DNA of 43,416 bases from Nitrospira sp. UBA2083. GTDB taxonomy: Bacteria > Nitrospirota > Nitrospiria > Nitrospirales > Nitrospiraceae. This document shows, piece after piece, positions 24,563 to 32,452 of this stretch (positions within the stretch are counted from its first letter, which is position 1; the number at the start of each line of letters is the position of its first letter). The notes under the pieces are model-generated. The model did not search any database. It worked only from the letters and a program-made list of their open reading frames with translations, and was not told the DNA's origin. The stretch covers positions 84,920 to 128,335 of the forward strand of contig DCZN01000065.1 of assembly GCA_002331625.1 (NCBI GenBank), in the 5' to 3' direction. The translations under genes were made by a program, and so were the position numbers.

Positions 24563-26461
24563 TCACATTTTCCCCGCCAGCGTCGGCGTCACCCCTGTCG
24601 TTTTTACTGACTGATACTGCAGATCCTTCAACTTACTTAAGCCAAACCTTGAAATATAGAGAAAGATGTATTCGCGTGTGTAGAGTCGCAGATCCCAGCC
24701 GGGGTTGTGGTTCCGTTCGAACTGTTCGAACACTCGTTCTGCTTCCTCGATACTCATTCCATTCTTCACGGTGTAGTAGTAGTCGAGGGCCAAATCCCAC
24801 TCAGGATTTTTGTAGGTCGTCACACCCCACTTCTCCGGATGCTTCGCCACCGGATTGTGCCGTCCGAGATCAAAGGTTCCAAATCCGAGCGAATGGACAT
24901 GGTCCTTGTTCTGCTCAAGAAACTGCACCGACTGCCAGGCCTCCTCTTTTGTCTCGCCGGGAAAGCCGAAGAAACCCATGCAGTGATTCCAGATCCCCGC
25001 CTCTGCCGTGAGCCTGAGGTGCTTCGTCATCACTTCAGCTGTCGTGGCCTTGTCCATCATCTGTAAGACTCGCTCAACTCCCGACTCATAGCCGAAGTGG
25101 AGATATTTACAGCCTGACTCCTTCGCATCCTGCCACACAGCCTCATCAAGCAGGCTCTTTTCAAACCGCATATGTGTTGTCCAGGTGATACCCATCTGAC
25201 TGTCAATCAGCCCACGTGTGAGCTTACGAAAAAGAGCCGGTGGATAGGATTCATCGGTAAAGTGGAAGTGCTTGACGCCATATTTGTCCCGCAGAAACTG
25301 AATATCGGCGAGCGCATCCTGAATCTTCTTGGACCGGTAGCCGGCCGTGTAACCTTCGCCATGGTCGCAGAACTCGCAGCGACCCCAGTAGCAGCCGCGC
25401 GTCGCCAGGTAGGGCAAGATCCTCGTCGGTACGAAATACTTCTCCAGCGGCAAACCATCGAAGTCTGGCGGCGGCAAGGTCGAGAGATCCTCCGCATAGC
25501 TCGTTGATGATGTGTAAACGCCAGTCTCGTCCTTGTAGATCGTGTTCGGCACTTCGGCCAGACTCCGCTTCGCTCCGACCGCTGATACCAGCTGCACGAA
25601 TGCCGTCTCTCCCTCATAGACCACCGCGCTATCGAAGTACTGGAACAGCGGCGACTGGGGCAGCACATCGCGCAGCCGCGTCACCGTATTGCCACCAATG
25701 GTGATATGGATATGGGGAAAGTGCTGCTTGATGATGGCACAAAAGGTCATCGTCGAGAACATCTGTTGCTGCAGAACGATCGAGATGCCGATCACATCCG
25801 GCTGCTCCGCTTCGATCGCCGGTTTCACCAGATGGTCGAACACATCGCGGTAGATGTTGACTTGATTGTCGTTCACCGCATCGATCACTTCGGACGAGAC
25901 ATAGACCTTGTACGACAGATCCGTCTCCATTGGCGGCATACAGATTCTCGCCGGAAAATAGACCATGGAGACGACGGACATCACTTCACGAAAGACTTGA
26001 AGAGACCACTCTAACTTATTAATATCATAGAACTGTTCACTTCTTATAATGCACTTCGCCTCTTCCGCATTCTGAATCAACTTCGCCATCCGTTGATGGG
26101 TCACGTCGCAGAGCGCGAGCTGCAACTCCATCTCGGCTTCGCTCAAGTCTCGCTTCTTGGAAAGCTTCCGCAATCGGTCAAGCTGTTGCGGCACACGACG
26201 CAGGACCTTCTTCAAAAAGTCCTCGCTGAAATACCAGTCCCACATCTCACAATTGATGTCTTTTTGAATGACCGTGTGGCCGGCCTGGCGGAGGACGGCG
26301 GTGAGGGATGGTAAGGAAAGATAAGGTTCAGAAGGAAACCAATCCGGCGGGAAGATCAGCATCACCTTCATCTTCCGACCGCTGGTCGCTTCAAACTGTT
26401 GGCGATTGAGGAGGATTAGCTCCTTGGACGTGCGATTGCCCTTCGAATATTCGATCTTCAC
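24563..26461 (-). CDS. B12-binding radical SAM protein (copy 1)
   Basis: The protein has 632 residues from a GTG start, supported by AAGGA about 9 nt upstream. It is a paralogue of the next gene downstream, colinear along its whole length. The N-terminal cobalamin-type domain shows MKVMLIFPPDWFPSEPYLSL, LRQAGHTVIQKDINCEMWDWYFS and, at about 221-265, DVIGISIVLQQQ and IHITIGGNTVTRL. The cluster motif is CYWGRCEFC (Cys357, 362, 365), again CX4CX2C, followed by DHGEGYTAGYRS. Later motifs are FTDESYPPALFRKLT, FGYESGVERVLQMMDKATT and MGFFGFPGETKEEAW. The pair is transcribed in the same direction with a 107-nt spacer. The two enzymes probably act on related substrates or in sequence; which pathway cannot be told. 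Confidence 0.88.
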   Translation of the reverse strand: MKIEYSKGNRTSKELILLNRQQFEATSGRKMKVMLIFPPDWFPSEPYLSLPSLTAVLRQAGHTVIQKDINCEMWDWYFSEDFLKKVLRRVPQQLDRLRKLSKKRDLSEAEMELQLALCDVTHQRMAKLIQNAEEAKCIIRSEQFYDINKLEWSLQVFREVMSVVSMVYFPARICMPPMETDLSYKVYVSSEVIDAVNDNQVNIYRDVFDHLVKPAIEAEQPDVIGISIVLQQQMFSTMTFCAIIKQHFPHIHITIGGNTVTRLRDVLPQSPLFQYFDSAVVYEGETAFVQLVSAVGAKRSLAEVPNTIYKDETGVYTSSTSYAEDLSTLPPPDFDGLPLEKYFVPTRILPYLATRGCYWGRCEFCDHGEGYTAGYRSKKIQDALADIQFLRDKYGVKHFHFTDESYPPALFRKLTRGLIDSQMGITWTTHMRFEKSLLDEAVWQDAKESGCKYLHFGYESGVERVLQMMDKATTAEVMTKHLRLTAEAGIWNHCMGFFGFPGETKEEAWQSVQFLEQNKDHVHSLGFGTFDLGRHNPVAKHPEKWGVTTYKNPEWDLALDYYYTVKNGMSIEEAERVFEQFERNHNPGWDLRLYTREYIFLYISRFGLSKLKDLQYQSVKTTGVTPTLAGKM

Positions 26462-27055
26462 ACCGGCCTGATCCTTCTCTCAAACTGGCTCAAACTAAGA
26501 GGAAAGCCAATGAGTTACATACGGGAAAGTATTGTACGAGGGCTGAAGAATGAGATGCAAGGGTGAGAGGGTGGTTAACGCGATCGCCAATACCCTGGCC
26601 GTCGTCGGCCATGAGCAACAGCCACAACCTCAATCCGATCGTTGGTCACTCGATACACGATCTGGAACGGAAACCGGCGGAATAGATAACGGCGAGTCTC
26701 ACGCACAAACAATGGCCAGCGTTCAGGAGTATTGAGGTAACAACTGCACGATCTTTAATCTCAAAGATAAACAGTAGAAACTAATGGGGGTCGATCTTGT
26801 ATCGTGCATGAGACAGCAACGAAGCTCGCCCCACACCCAGCCACCGCCACGCCCTCTCACCTATCTCTCTAGATTAAGCTTTCATTTGCACACAATCGCC
26901 TGGAATCTTTTCTTGTAACAGGGCACAACGACTTGCCAGACAAAGATTTTAGACCCGATGAATTCCACGGGAAGGACTGTTGCCGGTTGACCTCCCTACG
27001 CGGGATAATGTGTTCTTGAACGAACCACACATACTTGATCATTGGGAGAACATGC
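26462..27055. other. 594-nt intergenic region with a toxin remnant
   Basis: This region separates the radical SAM gene (minus) from a PilZ gene (plus). It contains a 5'-truncated ParE/RelE fragment at 26575-26754 (separate entry). The remaining 26755-27055 shows no gene. No cobalamin riboswitch (no recognisable B12 box) was found upstream of the radical SAM gene. Confidence 0.5.
26575..26754 (-). pseudogene. 5'-truncated ParE/RelE-type toxin remnant
   Basis: On the minus strand the frame from 26754 to TAA at 26575 encodes a sequence with no start codon, preceded in frame by TAA at 26755-26757. From about codon 26739 it reads YLNTPERWPLF, RRYLFRRFPFQIVYRV and VVAVAHGRRRPGYWRSR, which matches the C-terminal half of ParE/RelE toxins (the RRFPY-VY and VLAV-H-RR-P--W pattern). 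The N-terminal helical half is missing, and no antitoxin gene lies beside it. It is a decayed fragment of a toxin-antitoxin locus. Identification is by motif, so fair. Confidence 0.65.
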
Positions 27056-28045
27056 ATGAGTCCCGGTGATGAGAAGGCGGAGCATCAATTCGTCATGAAT
27101 CTGAAGGTCGAGGAACAACGAGCTGAACCCCGAGTTGTGGTGCGGTTTCACGCGATGGTGTCGGGCTCGGTAGAGTCAGAAGGGACGGGTATGCTGCTCG
27201 ATCTTTCGCAGAGTGGGTGCCGGCTGGAAAGCCCGCTCCTCATGCTGTCTGGGCTTTCATTAGAACTGCGGATCGCAGTCCCCGGCTTCGAGTGGGCCCT
27301 GATGATTGATGGAGCTGATGTGCAGTGGGCGGACGAGGACCGCGCCGGACTGGCGTTTGTTCGGATCAGAGAAACAGAACGGCAGCGATTGCGCGAGCTT
27401 GTGGCGGCTCGACTCACGAAGGGGGATGATACCGGCGACGATGCAGAGGGTGAGCTGATCCCACTCGAGTTCCAAGGATTGGAAGCGGTGCTGGCGAAAG
27501 ACCCTCAACTTGCCATCAGCAAGGGACTGGCGTGGTTCGCGAAAGACCAGGCGGAATTCCGCTTTCGCGGCGGGAGCCTACTCGGCAGAGCGTTCCCCAC
27601 CTGCACGCCTGAGTTGGCATCCACGCTCGTTGAGTTAGTCAGGGTCGGTCGCGACCAGGAAGCAGATTTCACTCTTGCACTTCTTCAGAACTATCTTGGT
27701 GCGACCTCTATCAATGACATCTTGAAGGAGATCGTGTCACACTTTCCACATAATGATCGCATAATGGGCAAGGTCCGGACCTTCATCAATAGCACTGGCA
27801 CGGTCGCACCCTCCGGTGAATTTGGACTGGCAGAAGCCTGGCGGGTGAAGAAAGAGTCGCTGACGCGCTGGCTGACTGACGGACGACAGGCGGTCACAGC
27901 CTTCGCCAAACAGCATATGACCGAGCTTGATCGAATGATTCTGGAGGAGCGTCGGCGTGTGGAGATCGAACGAGAATTGCGCGAGAGGAGCCGACATGAG
28001 GAGGAGTCCGGCCATGATCATGGATACAGGCCGAAACCATTCTGA
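27056..28045 (+). CDS. PilZ-domain protein with unknown C-terminal domain
   Basis: The protein has 329 residues from ATG 27056, with GGAGA 7 nt upstream. The PilZ domain spans about 20-125: the c-di-GMP-binding RxxxR is in EPRVVVRF and the second motif is DLSQSGC, followed by GADVQWADEDRAGLAFVRI. c-di-GMP binding is expected because both motifs are intact. The last 200 residues (for example FRGGSLLGRAFPTCTPELASTLVELV, LTLALLQNYLG, DNDRIMGKVRTFI) form an alpha-helical domain I do not recognise, with a charged C-terminal tail (ERRRVEIERELRERSRHEEESGHDHGY). It may be the output partner of the PilZ sensor. Confidence 0.83.
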   Translation: MSPGDEKAEHQFVMNLKVEEQRAEPRVVVRFHAMVSGSVESEGTGMLLDLSQSGCRLESPLLMLSGLSLELRIAVPGFEWALMIDGADVQWADEDRAGLAFVRIRETERQRLRELVAARLTKGDDTGDDAEGELIPLEFQGLEAVLAKDPQLAISKGLAWFAKDQAEFRFRGGSLLGRAFPTCTPELASTLVELVRVGRDQEADFTLALLQNYLGATSINDILKEIVSHFPHNDRIMGKVRTFINSTGTVAPSGEFGLAEAWRVKKESLTRWLTDGRQAVTAFAKQHMTELDRMILEERRRVEIERELRERSRHEEESGHDHGYRPKPF

Positions 28046-28083
28046 TCGTATATAACGATATGAGGCCAGAATATGGCAATAAC

Positions 28084-28147
28084 GTGCCAATTCATGACCG
28101 GTAAGATAGTGTCCATTCACGAGTGGAGAACTACCGGTGATTGGCAC
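28084..28147. repeat. 64-nt two-armed inverted repeat, candidate structured element
   Basis: GTGCCAAT (28084-28091) pairs with ATTGGCAC (28140-28147), and ACCGGTA (28097-28103) with TACCGGT (28132-28138), both perfectly. A 5-nt/1-nt internal loop separates the stems, and the apex can fold a small TCCAT/GTGGA hairpin (28112-28127, one G-T pair). It is 38 nt after the PilZ stop, without a T-tract. Confidence 0.75.
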
Positions 28148-28238
28148 TGAAGGACGCTTGTTAATAATTAAGTGACTTTGTGGAGTAGGATTTGTTCTTG
28201 GTTTTTACGCCTGGCTCAAGAAGAGCTGGTTGCTTCTC

Positions 28239-28385
28239 ATGGTTGGGATTGCGCTCCTTATAGGAGTCATCCAGGGCCTTTCTACGATCAAATGTTTACG
28301 TTGCGGATTTCCCGTTTGGCGGGTCATGATCTTTCGCAACATGCTGCCTGCCAAATGTCCAGAGTGCCAGGCTTCTTATGAATAA
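28239..28385 (+). CDS. Small membrane-anchored zinc-ribbon protein (48 aa)
   Basis: The ORF of 48 residues from ATG 28239 has a hydrophobic N-terminus (MVGIALLIGVIQGL) followed by two CXXC pairs, CLRC and CPEC, 20 residues apart. This is the pattern of a small membrane protein with a zinc ribbon facing the cytosol. The frame stays open upstream back to 28172 and includes another hydrophobic stretch (VGFVLGFYAWLKKSWLLL), but has no ATG or GTG there; a TTG at 28230 is possible. SD support is weak. The paired cysteines make a real gene more likely than chance. Confidence 0.5.
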   Translation: MVGIALLIGVIQGLSTIKCLRCGFPVWRVMIFRNMLPAKCPECQASYE

Positions 28386-28399
28386 GAGTCTGCGCATAC

Positions 28400-28421
28400 A
28401 AGGGCAAGGGTCCCTTTATTT
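28400..28421 (+). terminator. Weak intrinsic terminator after the zinc-ribbon ORF
   Basis: AAGGG and CCCTT form a 5-bp stem with a 7-nt loop followed by TATTT. The stem is short, so this is a weak candidate; it fits the end of the small ORF 15 nt upstream. Confidence 0.3.
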
Positions 28422-28452
28422 GCTGAACTCAAGCTGGTCAAATGCACTGGGG

Positions 28453-28490
28453 CGGATCTTAAATCGTAGTAGAGATCGGATCTTGGATCG
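28453..28490. repeat. 14-nt direct repeat, 24-nt period
   Basis: CGGATCTTAAATCG (28453-28466) recurs as CGGATCTTGGATCG (28477-28490), 12 of 14 identical, with starts 24 nt apart. It lies about 200 nt upstream of the Sel1 gene. Confidence 0.55.
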
Positions 28491-28692
28491 CGCAATATTC
28501 AGAAATAAAATAACGGGTTGGTCTTCCCACACTCTACAACAGCCACCATCCCTTCAACCTCTATTCCCCTTCCCTCTCTTCTTCAAATCCATAGACCCGT
28601 AGGATTTCACAAAGTACAATGAACTGTTTCTCTATTTTTCATTCGACCATTGAGGCGATACGTCCTCTGATGCAAGTAATTGTGATGAAAGG

Positions 28693-29214
28693 ATGATGTC
28701 GATGTGGCGTAGTGTCGTTGTCCTGCCGTTGATCGTGACCCTCATAGTATGCGTTGAACCAGAGTCCGTTATTGCCGCGCAGCCCAGTGAGGAGGCGGAG
28801 TTCGCCTATGAGCGCGGCGATTATACTCAAGCGGCCCGTCTCTTTAGTCCCCTGGCAGAGCAAGGCGTGGCATCGGCTCAGTTCTATCTGGGTCTGATGT
28901 ATGAAAAAGGACGAGGCGTCCGACAGGACCATTCCATGGCACTGACGTGGTTTCGCAAGGCAGCGGCACAGGGCTACGCTGGCCCGCAGAACAATCTGGG
29001 TCTCATATATGAGAGGGGACGAGGCGTCAGGAAAGACGTCGTTCGAGCGTTAATGTGGTATACCGTCGCTGCCGTCATCTTGAATGGTGATCAGAGGAAG
29101 ACCGCTCTGCAGCGTCGAGACCATCTGACCGCGCAAATGACAGCCGCGCAGATCGAGCAGGCACAGGAGATGGCGCGCCGTTGTCAGGAGTCACAGTTTA
29201 AGGCGTGCGACTAG
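28693..29214 (+). CDS. Secreted Sel1-repeat (TPR-like) protein
   Basis: The protein has up to 173 residues. Several starts are possible (28693, 28696, 28702); 28702 (MWRSVVVLPL) has the best SD spacing to AAAGG. A signal peptide ends near IAA-QP. Three tandem Sel1 repeats follow: AEFAYERGDYTQAARLFSPLAEQG, ASAQFYLGLMYEKGRGVRQDHSMALTWFRKAAAQG and AGPQNNLGLIYERGRGVRKDVVRALMWYTVAA, then a helical tail with Cys residues. Sel1 proteins scaffold protein complexes, often in the periplasm or in signalling; the partner is unknown. Confidence 0.88.
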   Translation: MMSMWRSVVVLPLIVTLIVCVEPESVIAAQPSEEAEFAYERGDYTQAARLFSPLAEQGVASAQFYLGLMYEKGRGVRQDHSMALTWFRKAAAQGYAGPQNNLGLIYERGRGVRKDVVRALMWYTVAAVILNGDQRKTALQRRDHLTAQMTAAQIEQAQEMARRCQESQFKACD

Positions 29215-29300
29215 CCTTGAATTGGTGACAGTTACATAGTGAACCACCCGTGCACATTTCTTCTCATCATTTGTTAGGATGTACATCCGGGAATGGATGT

Positions 29301-29801
29301 ATGCCGCAGGTTATCGGTATTGCTGTTTCTCTCGGTAGCTTCCTTCTCCTCCTTGTGTCCTGTGCAAATCCCAACTATCAGATCCATCAACCCCAGCGAT
29401 ATGGCGCGGTGCCTCCCGGGGAAACCTGGGTCGCCCTCGATAGCACCTACCAATCCCCAACCCGAGAAATGGTCTACTACGATCCCAAGACGATTCGTCG
29501 CGACGGCGAGCTTGTGACGCTGTGGCAGTTAACGGACTATAAGATGATGCAAGGGAATGCACCGTTTGGACGATTCATGATGGGCCCGCACCGATTTTTC
29601 TCCACAAAGACCCGCAAGGAGTTTCACTGCGCGCACAAAACGGTTCGGCTCCTAGCGTCTTTGGAATTCTCACAGCATATGGGTACAGGAGTTCAAAATG
29701 CGGTCTTAGTCGAACAAGGCACTGGGCAACCCATAAAACCAGACAGTATCAACCAGGCGCTCTGGGACGTGGCCTGTGGGACCACTACAACCCCTAGTTG
29801 A
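29301..29801 (+). CDS. Adhesin-E-like lipoprotein
   Basis: The protein has 166 residues from ATG 29301; a GTG at 29250 would add 17 codons before the signal. The signal MPQVIGIAVSLGSFLLLLVSCANP has the lipobox LVSC, so the mature protein is probably an outer-membrane-anchored lipoprotein. The rest (WVALDST, MVYYDPKTIRRDGELVTLWQLTDYK, KEFHC, ALWDVACG) resembles the Surface-adhesin protein E family (PF16747), a beta-rich domain with a disulfide. Assignment is by pattern; the role is unknown. Confidence 0.7.
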   Translation: MPQVIGIAVSLGSFLLLLVSCANPNYQIHQPQRYGAVPPGETWVALDSTYQSPTREMVYYDPKTIRRDGELVTLWQLTDYKMMQGNAPFGRFMMGPHRFFSTKTRKEFHCAHKTVRLLASLEFSQHMGTGVQNAVLVEQGTGQPIKPDSINQALWDVACGTTTTPS

Positions 29802-29951
29802 TTCAACCTGTATCAGGAGGGAAACAGGGACATGCTGAATTTCCCGAGCGCGGCATGCTGTCCAACCCCATTTCCCGCACAGAGCGTGTTTTAGTCTGAG
29901 ATCTGGTGTAGAATAACACTGTGCTGAGTCGCCTATCCAAAGGAGGCTCGT

Positions 29952-30290
29952 ATGGCACGGAGCGTCCCACCTCGTCATGGACAGACGTATCGACCCCTCG
30001 CGTTGAGACTCTTTCCCTGGATTTGTGCCCACTGCGGTCGAGAATTTGACGGCAAGAAGCTGAACCAGCTCACGGTCCACCACAAGGATCACAATCATGA
30101 CAACAATCCGCTCGACGGAAGCAACTGGGAATTGCTGTGTCTCTACTGTCATGACAATGAGCACCAGCGATATCAGGTAACCGACACGACGCCTGATGAA
30201 ACACCGCGGAGCCGTGAGCAAGAACGGCCTTCAACCTTCACGCCATTCGCCAACCTCGCGCACTTGCTCAAGCGTAAGGATATCGCCTAA
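29952..30290 (+). CDS. YajD-type HNH nuclease family protein
   Basis: The protein has 112 residues; GGAGG precedes the ATG by 5 nt. The HNH core is CAHC, then TVHHKDHNHDNNPLDGSNWELLCLYCHDNEH, giving the two CXXC zinc pairs and the HH catalytic residues of the YajD family. It is small and stand-alone, as YajD usually is. The role is unknown. The disordered C-terminus is Pro/Arg/Glu-rich. The stop is followed by an imperfect hairpin. Confidence 0.9.
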   Translation: MARSVPPRHGQTYRPLALRLFPWICAHCGREFDGKKLNQLTVHHKDHNHDNNPLDGSNWELLCLYCHDNEHQRYQVTDTTPDETPRSREQERPSTFTPFANLAHLLKRKDIA

Positions 30291-30291
30291 T

Positions 30292-30314
30292 GTGATATCG
30301 GAACGCGATACCAC
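30292..30314. repeat. Imperfect hairpin after the YajD-type gene
   Basis: GTG-a-TATCG (30292-30300) pairs with CGATA-c-CAC (30306-30314), eight pairs with one A-C mismatch and a 5-nt loop. It overlaps the promoter region of the next gene; no T-tract. Confidence 0.4.
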
Positions 30315-30331
30315 ACCTATTGCTCCGCCAT

Positions 30332-30940
30332 ATGAAGACATCTCATTGGATCGGCTCGGCCATCACGCTCATGTGTCTTCTCTCTATCCAGACCTCTTTC
30401 GATGGATGTGCCTCCAAACCTCGTCTCTCCGGTGTCCACTTTCCGATCACCAGCGGCTTCCATACACGTTTGCCAACTGACCAACAGCACATCCTCCTCT
30501 GGGGAGATCCTCGGTTGACTGCTATCGCTGAGGAATGGCTCCGATCTCATCGGTATTCAGAGCTCCTCATCCCCCCTCAGAATCTGAAGACCGGGTCGGA
30601 TCGCCAGGCGGCCCTCGCGTCTGCGGCGAAACTGAACGCAGAGTTCGCGCTTCTCTTGGAACGAGTAGACACAAAAGAAGGAACGCTGCTCGAATCACAT
30701 TGCGAGACACTGTTCCACACCAGTGTTGATATCCACGGCCTTTCAGTTGAACGCGAAGAAATCGTCTTGCGCGGCCGTGCCCATTACCCGCAGTGCGTTG
30801 AGCGCAACGACAAGATCGTTCGGAACCTGATCTGCCAAGCCCTCGCCACAGCTTGGGGATTTCGTCCGTCAAGGCAACTTGAAATTCCCTCGCACCTGGC
30901 CTGCACAACTGGTCAAACCGCTCCCACACTGAACCGCTAA
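30332..30940 (+). CDS. Secreted protein of unknown function
   Basis: The protein has 202 residues from ATG 30332; a TTG at 30320 is an alternative. An N-terminal hydrophobic stretch (MKTSHWIGSAITLMCLLSIQ) looks like a signal peptide, with a Cys in DGCAS that is a poor lipobox. The mature part has a repeated-looking WLRSHRYSELLIPPQNL and ALASAAKLNAEFALLLERVDT; the first half suggests that it belongs to the broad group of outer-membrane-associated lipoproteins, but I do not recognise a family. Cysteines (GRAHYPQC, NLICQ, HLACTTG) could form disulfides. It stands alone. Confidence 0.6.
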   Translation: MKTSHWIGSAITLMCLLSIQTSFDGCASKPRLSGVHFPITSGFHTRLPTDQQHILLWGDPRLTAIAEEWLRSHRYSELLIPPQNLKTGSDRQAALASAAKLNAEFALLLERVDTKEGTLLESHCETLFHTSVDIHGLSVEREEIVLRGRAHYPQCVERNDKIVRNLICQALATAWGFRPSRQLEIPSHLACTTGQTAPTLNR

Positions 30941-30950
30941 ATCCACAACC

Positions 30951-30976
30951 GTGCCCTCCCCATGAGAGTGGGGCAC
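30951..30976. repeat. 6-bp inverted repeat after the secreted-protein gene
   Basis: GTGCCC (30951-30956) and GGGCAC (30971-30976) flank a 14-nt loop rich in C and G. It lies 11 nt after the stop. It could be a terminator without a T-tract, or chance. Confidence 0.35.
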
Positions 30977-31218
30977 CCGGGTGAATTATTCGCAAGCCGG
31001 AGAAGAACAGGACCCGTTCAGGCTCAGAGTGCACTGTGGTCGCCCATTTTGAGAGGAAAGTTGGATGGAATGCATACGAGGCGGTCTAGGATGCCATCTA
31101 CGTCATGGCTGCGGGGACGGCCCATATGGGCTTGAGCAACACCCCGCCTTTCGGTCATGCTTGATAGCGAAACAAGGCGCACCTCTGTGGTCTTGAAACG
31201 TTCCTGCTCCAAACGCCC

Positions 31219-31737
31219 ATGCGCTATCAGATTGTTATCGGATTCGTTCTGCTGGTGATCCTTCTCTTCCTGTGGAGGGGAAACGTCCAGGCACCGACCC
31301 ATGTCAGTACGTCCGTATATGACCTATTCTTATCAAACCTGTTGTCGCACAGCCTCCCTGAAGTTTCAGTGGACAAACTCACATCAAGACACTTTCTCCT
31401 CCTCGATGCCCGCGAATACCGAGAATACGAAGTGAGTCACATTGAAGGGGCTGTTTGGGTGGGATACGGGGATTTTACTCCAAACCGGCTGGTCGGAATC
31501 GATCAGCAGACACCGCTAGCGGTGTATTGTTCGGTGGGATACCGCAGTGAACGTATTGCGGAAAACTTACTCCGCCTGGGTTACACCAATGTGTCCAATG
31601 TCTACGGCGGCATCTTCGAGTGGGTCAACACGGGGCATGCTGTGGTAACCGTCGATGGGACCGAGACAGATCAGATCCATGCCTACTCGAAGTTGTGGGG
31701 GATCTGGCTCACACGCGGAGGACGGGTCTATAAATAA
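31219..31737 (+). CDS. Membrane-anchored rhodanese-domain protein
   Basis: The protein has 172 residues. An N-terminal transmembrane segment (VIGFVLLVILLFLW) is followed by a single rhodanese domain (about 48-145) with LLLDAREYREYEVSHIEGAVWVGYGDF and the catalytic Cys104 in the loop CSVGYRS. The domain is intact, so sulfur transfer (thiosulfate or persulfide) is plausible at the membrane, probably on the periplasmic side. The tail (HAYSKLWGIWLTRGGRVYK) is a common extension of such proteins. No SD is evident. Confidence 0.87.
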   Translation: MRYQIVIGFVLLVILLFLWRGNVQAPTHVSTSVYDLFLSNLLSHSLPEVSVDKLTSRHFLLLDAREYREYEVSHIEGAVWVGYGDFTPNRLVGIDQQTPLAVYCSVGYRSERIAENLLRLGYTNVSNVYGGIFEWVNTGHAVVTVDGTETDQIHAYSKLWGIWLTRGGRVYK

Positions 31738-31867
31738 GGACGCGTGCACAGATAGTCGACAAGGCTCACACCTTCCATCCCATCTTGTACTGAACGCGAG
31801 CCCACCCAATGCGGGATATCAGACGACGGAGTGAGCCAGGTATGATCACGGTCATCACGAGCTTACG

Positions 31868-32266
31868 ATGGCCACTTACCCTCATACACGAAGCTATCTG
31901 CGATTTCCCTTCTATTCGCCACTGGTGCTGGGGGGAGAATCGTACGTCTGCGAGGGAGCCCTTCGAAACCTCTCACTGCGGGGCTGTTCGATTGTCTCTG
32001 ATCGCAAACTCGCTCTCGGGAGCATCGTGCGCATGAGCCTCATCGTACCTGATCAGGCACATGCCTTACCCATTGAAATGAGCCGAGTAATCTGGATACG
32101 GAATCACGAAAGCGGGGTGGAGTTTGTTGAATTGCCCCTGCACACACGGCTACACCTCAATCGGATATTGCGAGCCGTGCTCATTCAGTTCCTGAATGCC
32201 CGCAAGGATCGCGAGTGGCAGAACCCTGCAGTCAAAAACCCCTCGCTTCCAGTTATCCAACACTAA
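31868..32266 (+). CDS. Single PilZ-domain protein
   Basis: The protein has 132 residues. RSYLRF gives RxxxR, NLSLRGC gives the [DN]xSxxG motif, and IEMSRVIWIRNHESGVEFVEL the usual last strand, so c-di-GMP binding is expected. The C-terminus is a short helix and unstructured tail. It is the second PilZ gene in a 5-kb stretch, though the two are not close paralogues. It acts in the cytosol as a c-di-GMP receptor for an unknown partner. Confidence 0.85.
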   Translation: MATYPHTRSYLRFPFYSPLVLGGESYVCEGALRNLSLRGCSIVSDRKLALGSIVRMSLIVPDQAHALPIEMSRVIWIRNHESGVEFVELPLHTRLHLNRILRAVLIQFLNARKDREWQNPAVKNPSLPVIQH

Positions 32267-32452
32267 CCCCGCATCTGACGACCACCTGAACCCAACCAGT
32301 CGACGCTCGTTTCACAGTTCCGGAGTCAGAGTATTGTAAACAGTGGGCTCACCAGCTCTGGGGATCGCGAGAACCCTGCGTGGATAGGTTGATTGCGTGA
32401 GCGAGACGGGAGAGCGGTGGCTTGATTGCCAATCCACCGAGTATCGACTGAA

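Larger units (their letters stand above)
28386..28692. other. 307-nt intergenic region
   Basis: No gene was found between the zinc-ribbon ORF and the Sel1 gene. It holds the weak terminator at 28400 and a 14-nt direct repeat at 28453-28490 (separate entry). The Sel1 promoter should be here, but no good hexamers stand out. Confidence 0.4.

Noticed and set aside
26462..26570. Cobalamin riboswitch upstream of the radical SAM genes
   Set aside because: No B12-box core was recognised and the leader is short.
28142..28165. Sigma-54 promoter (TGGCAC...)
   Set aside because: TGGCAC is present at 28142, but the -12 GC dinucleotide is one base out of place; the same word at 6351 has no TTGC partner either.
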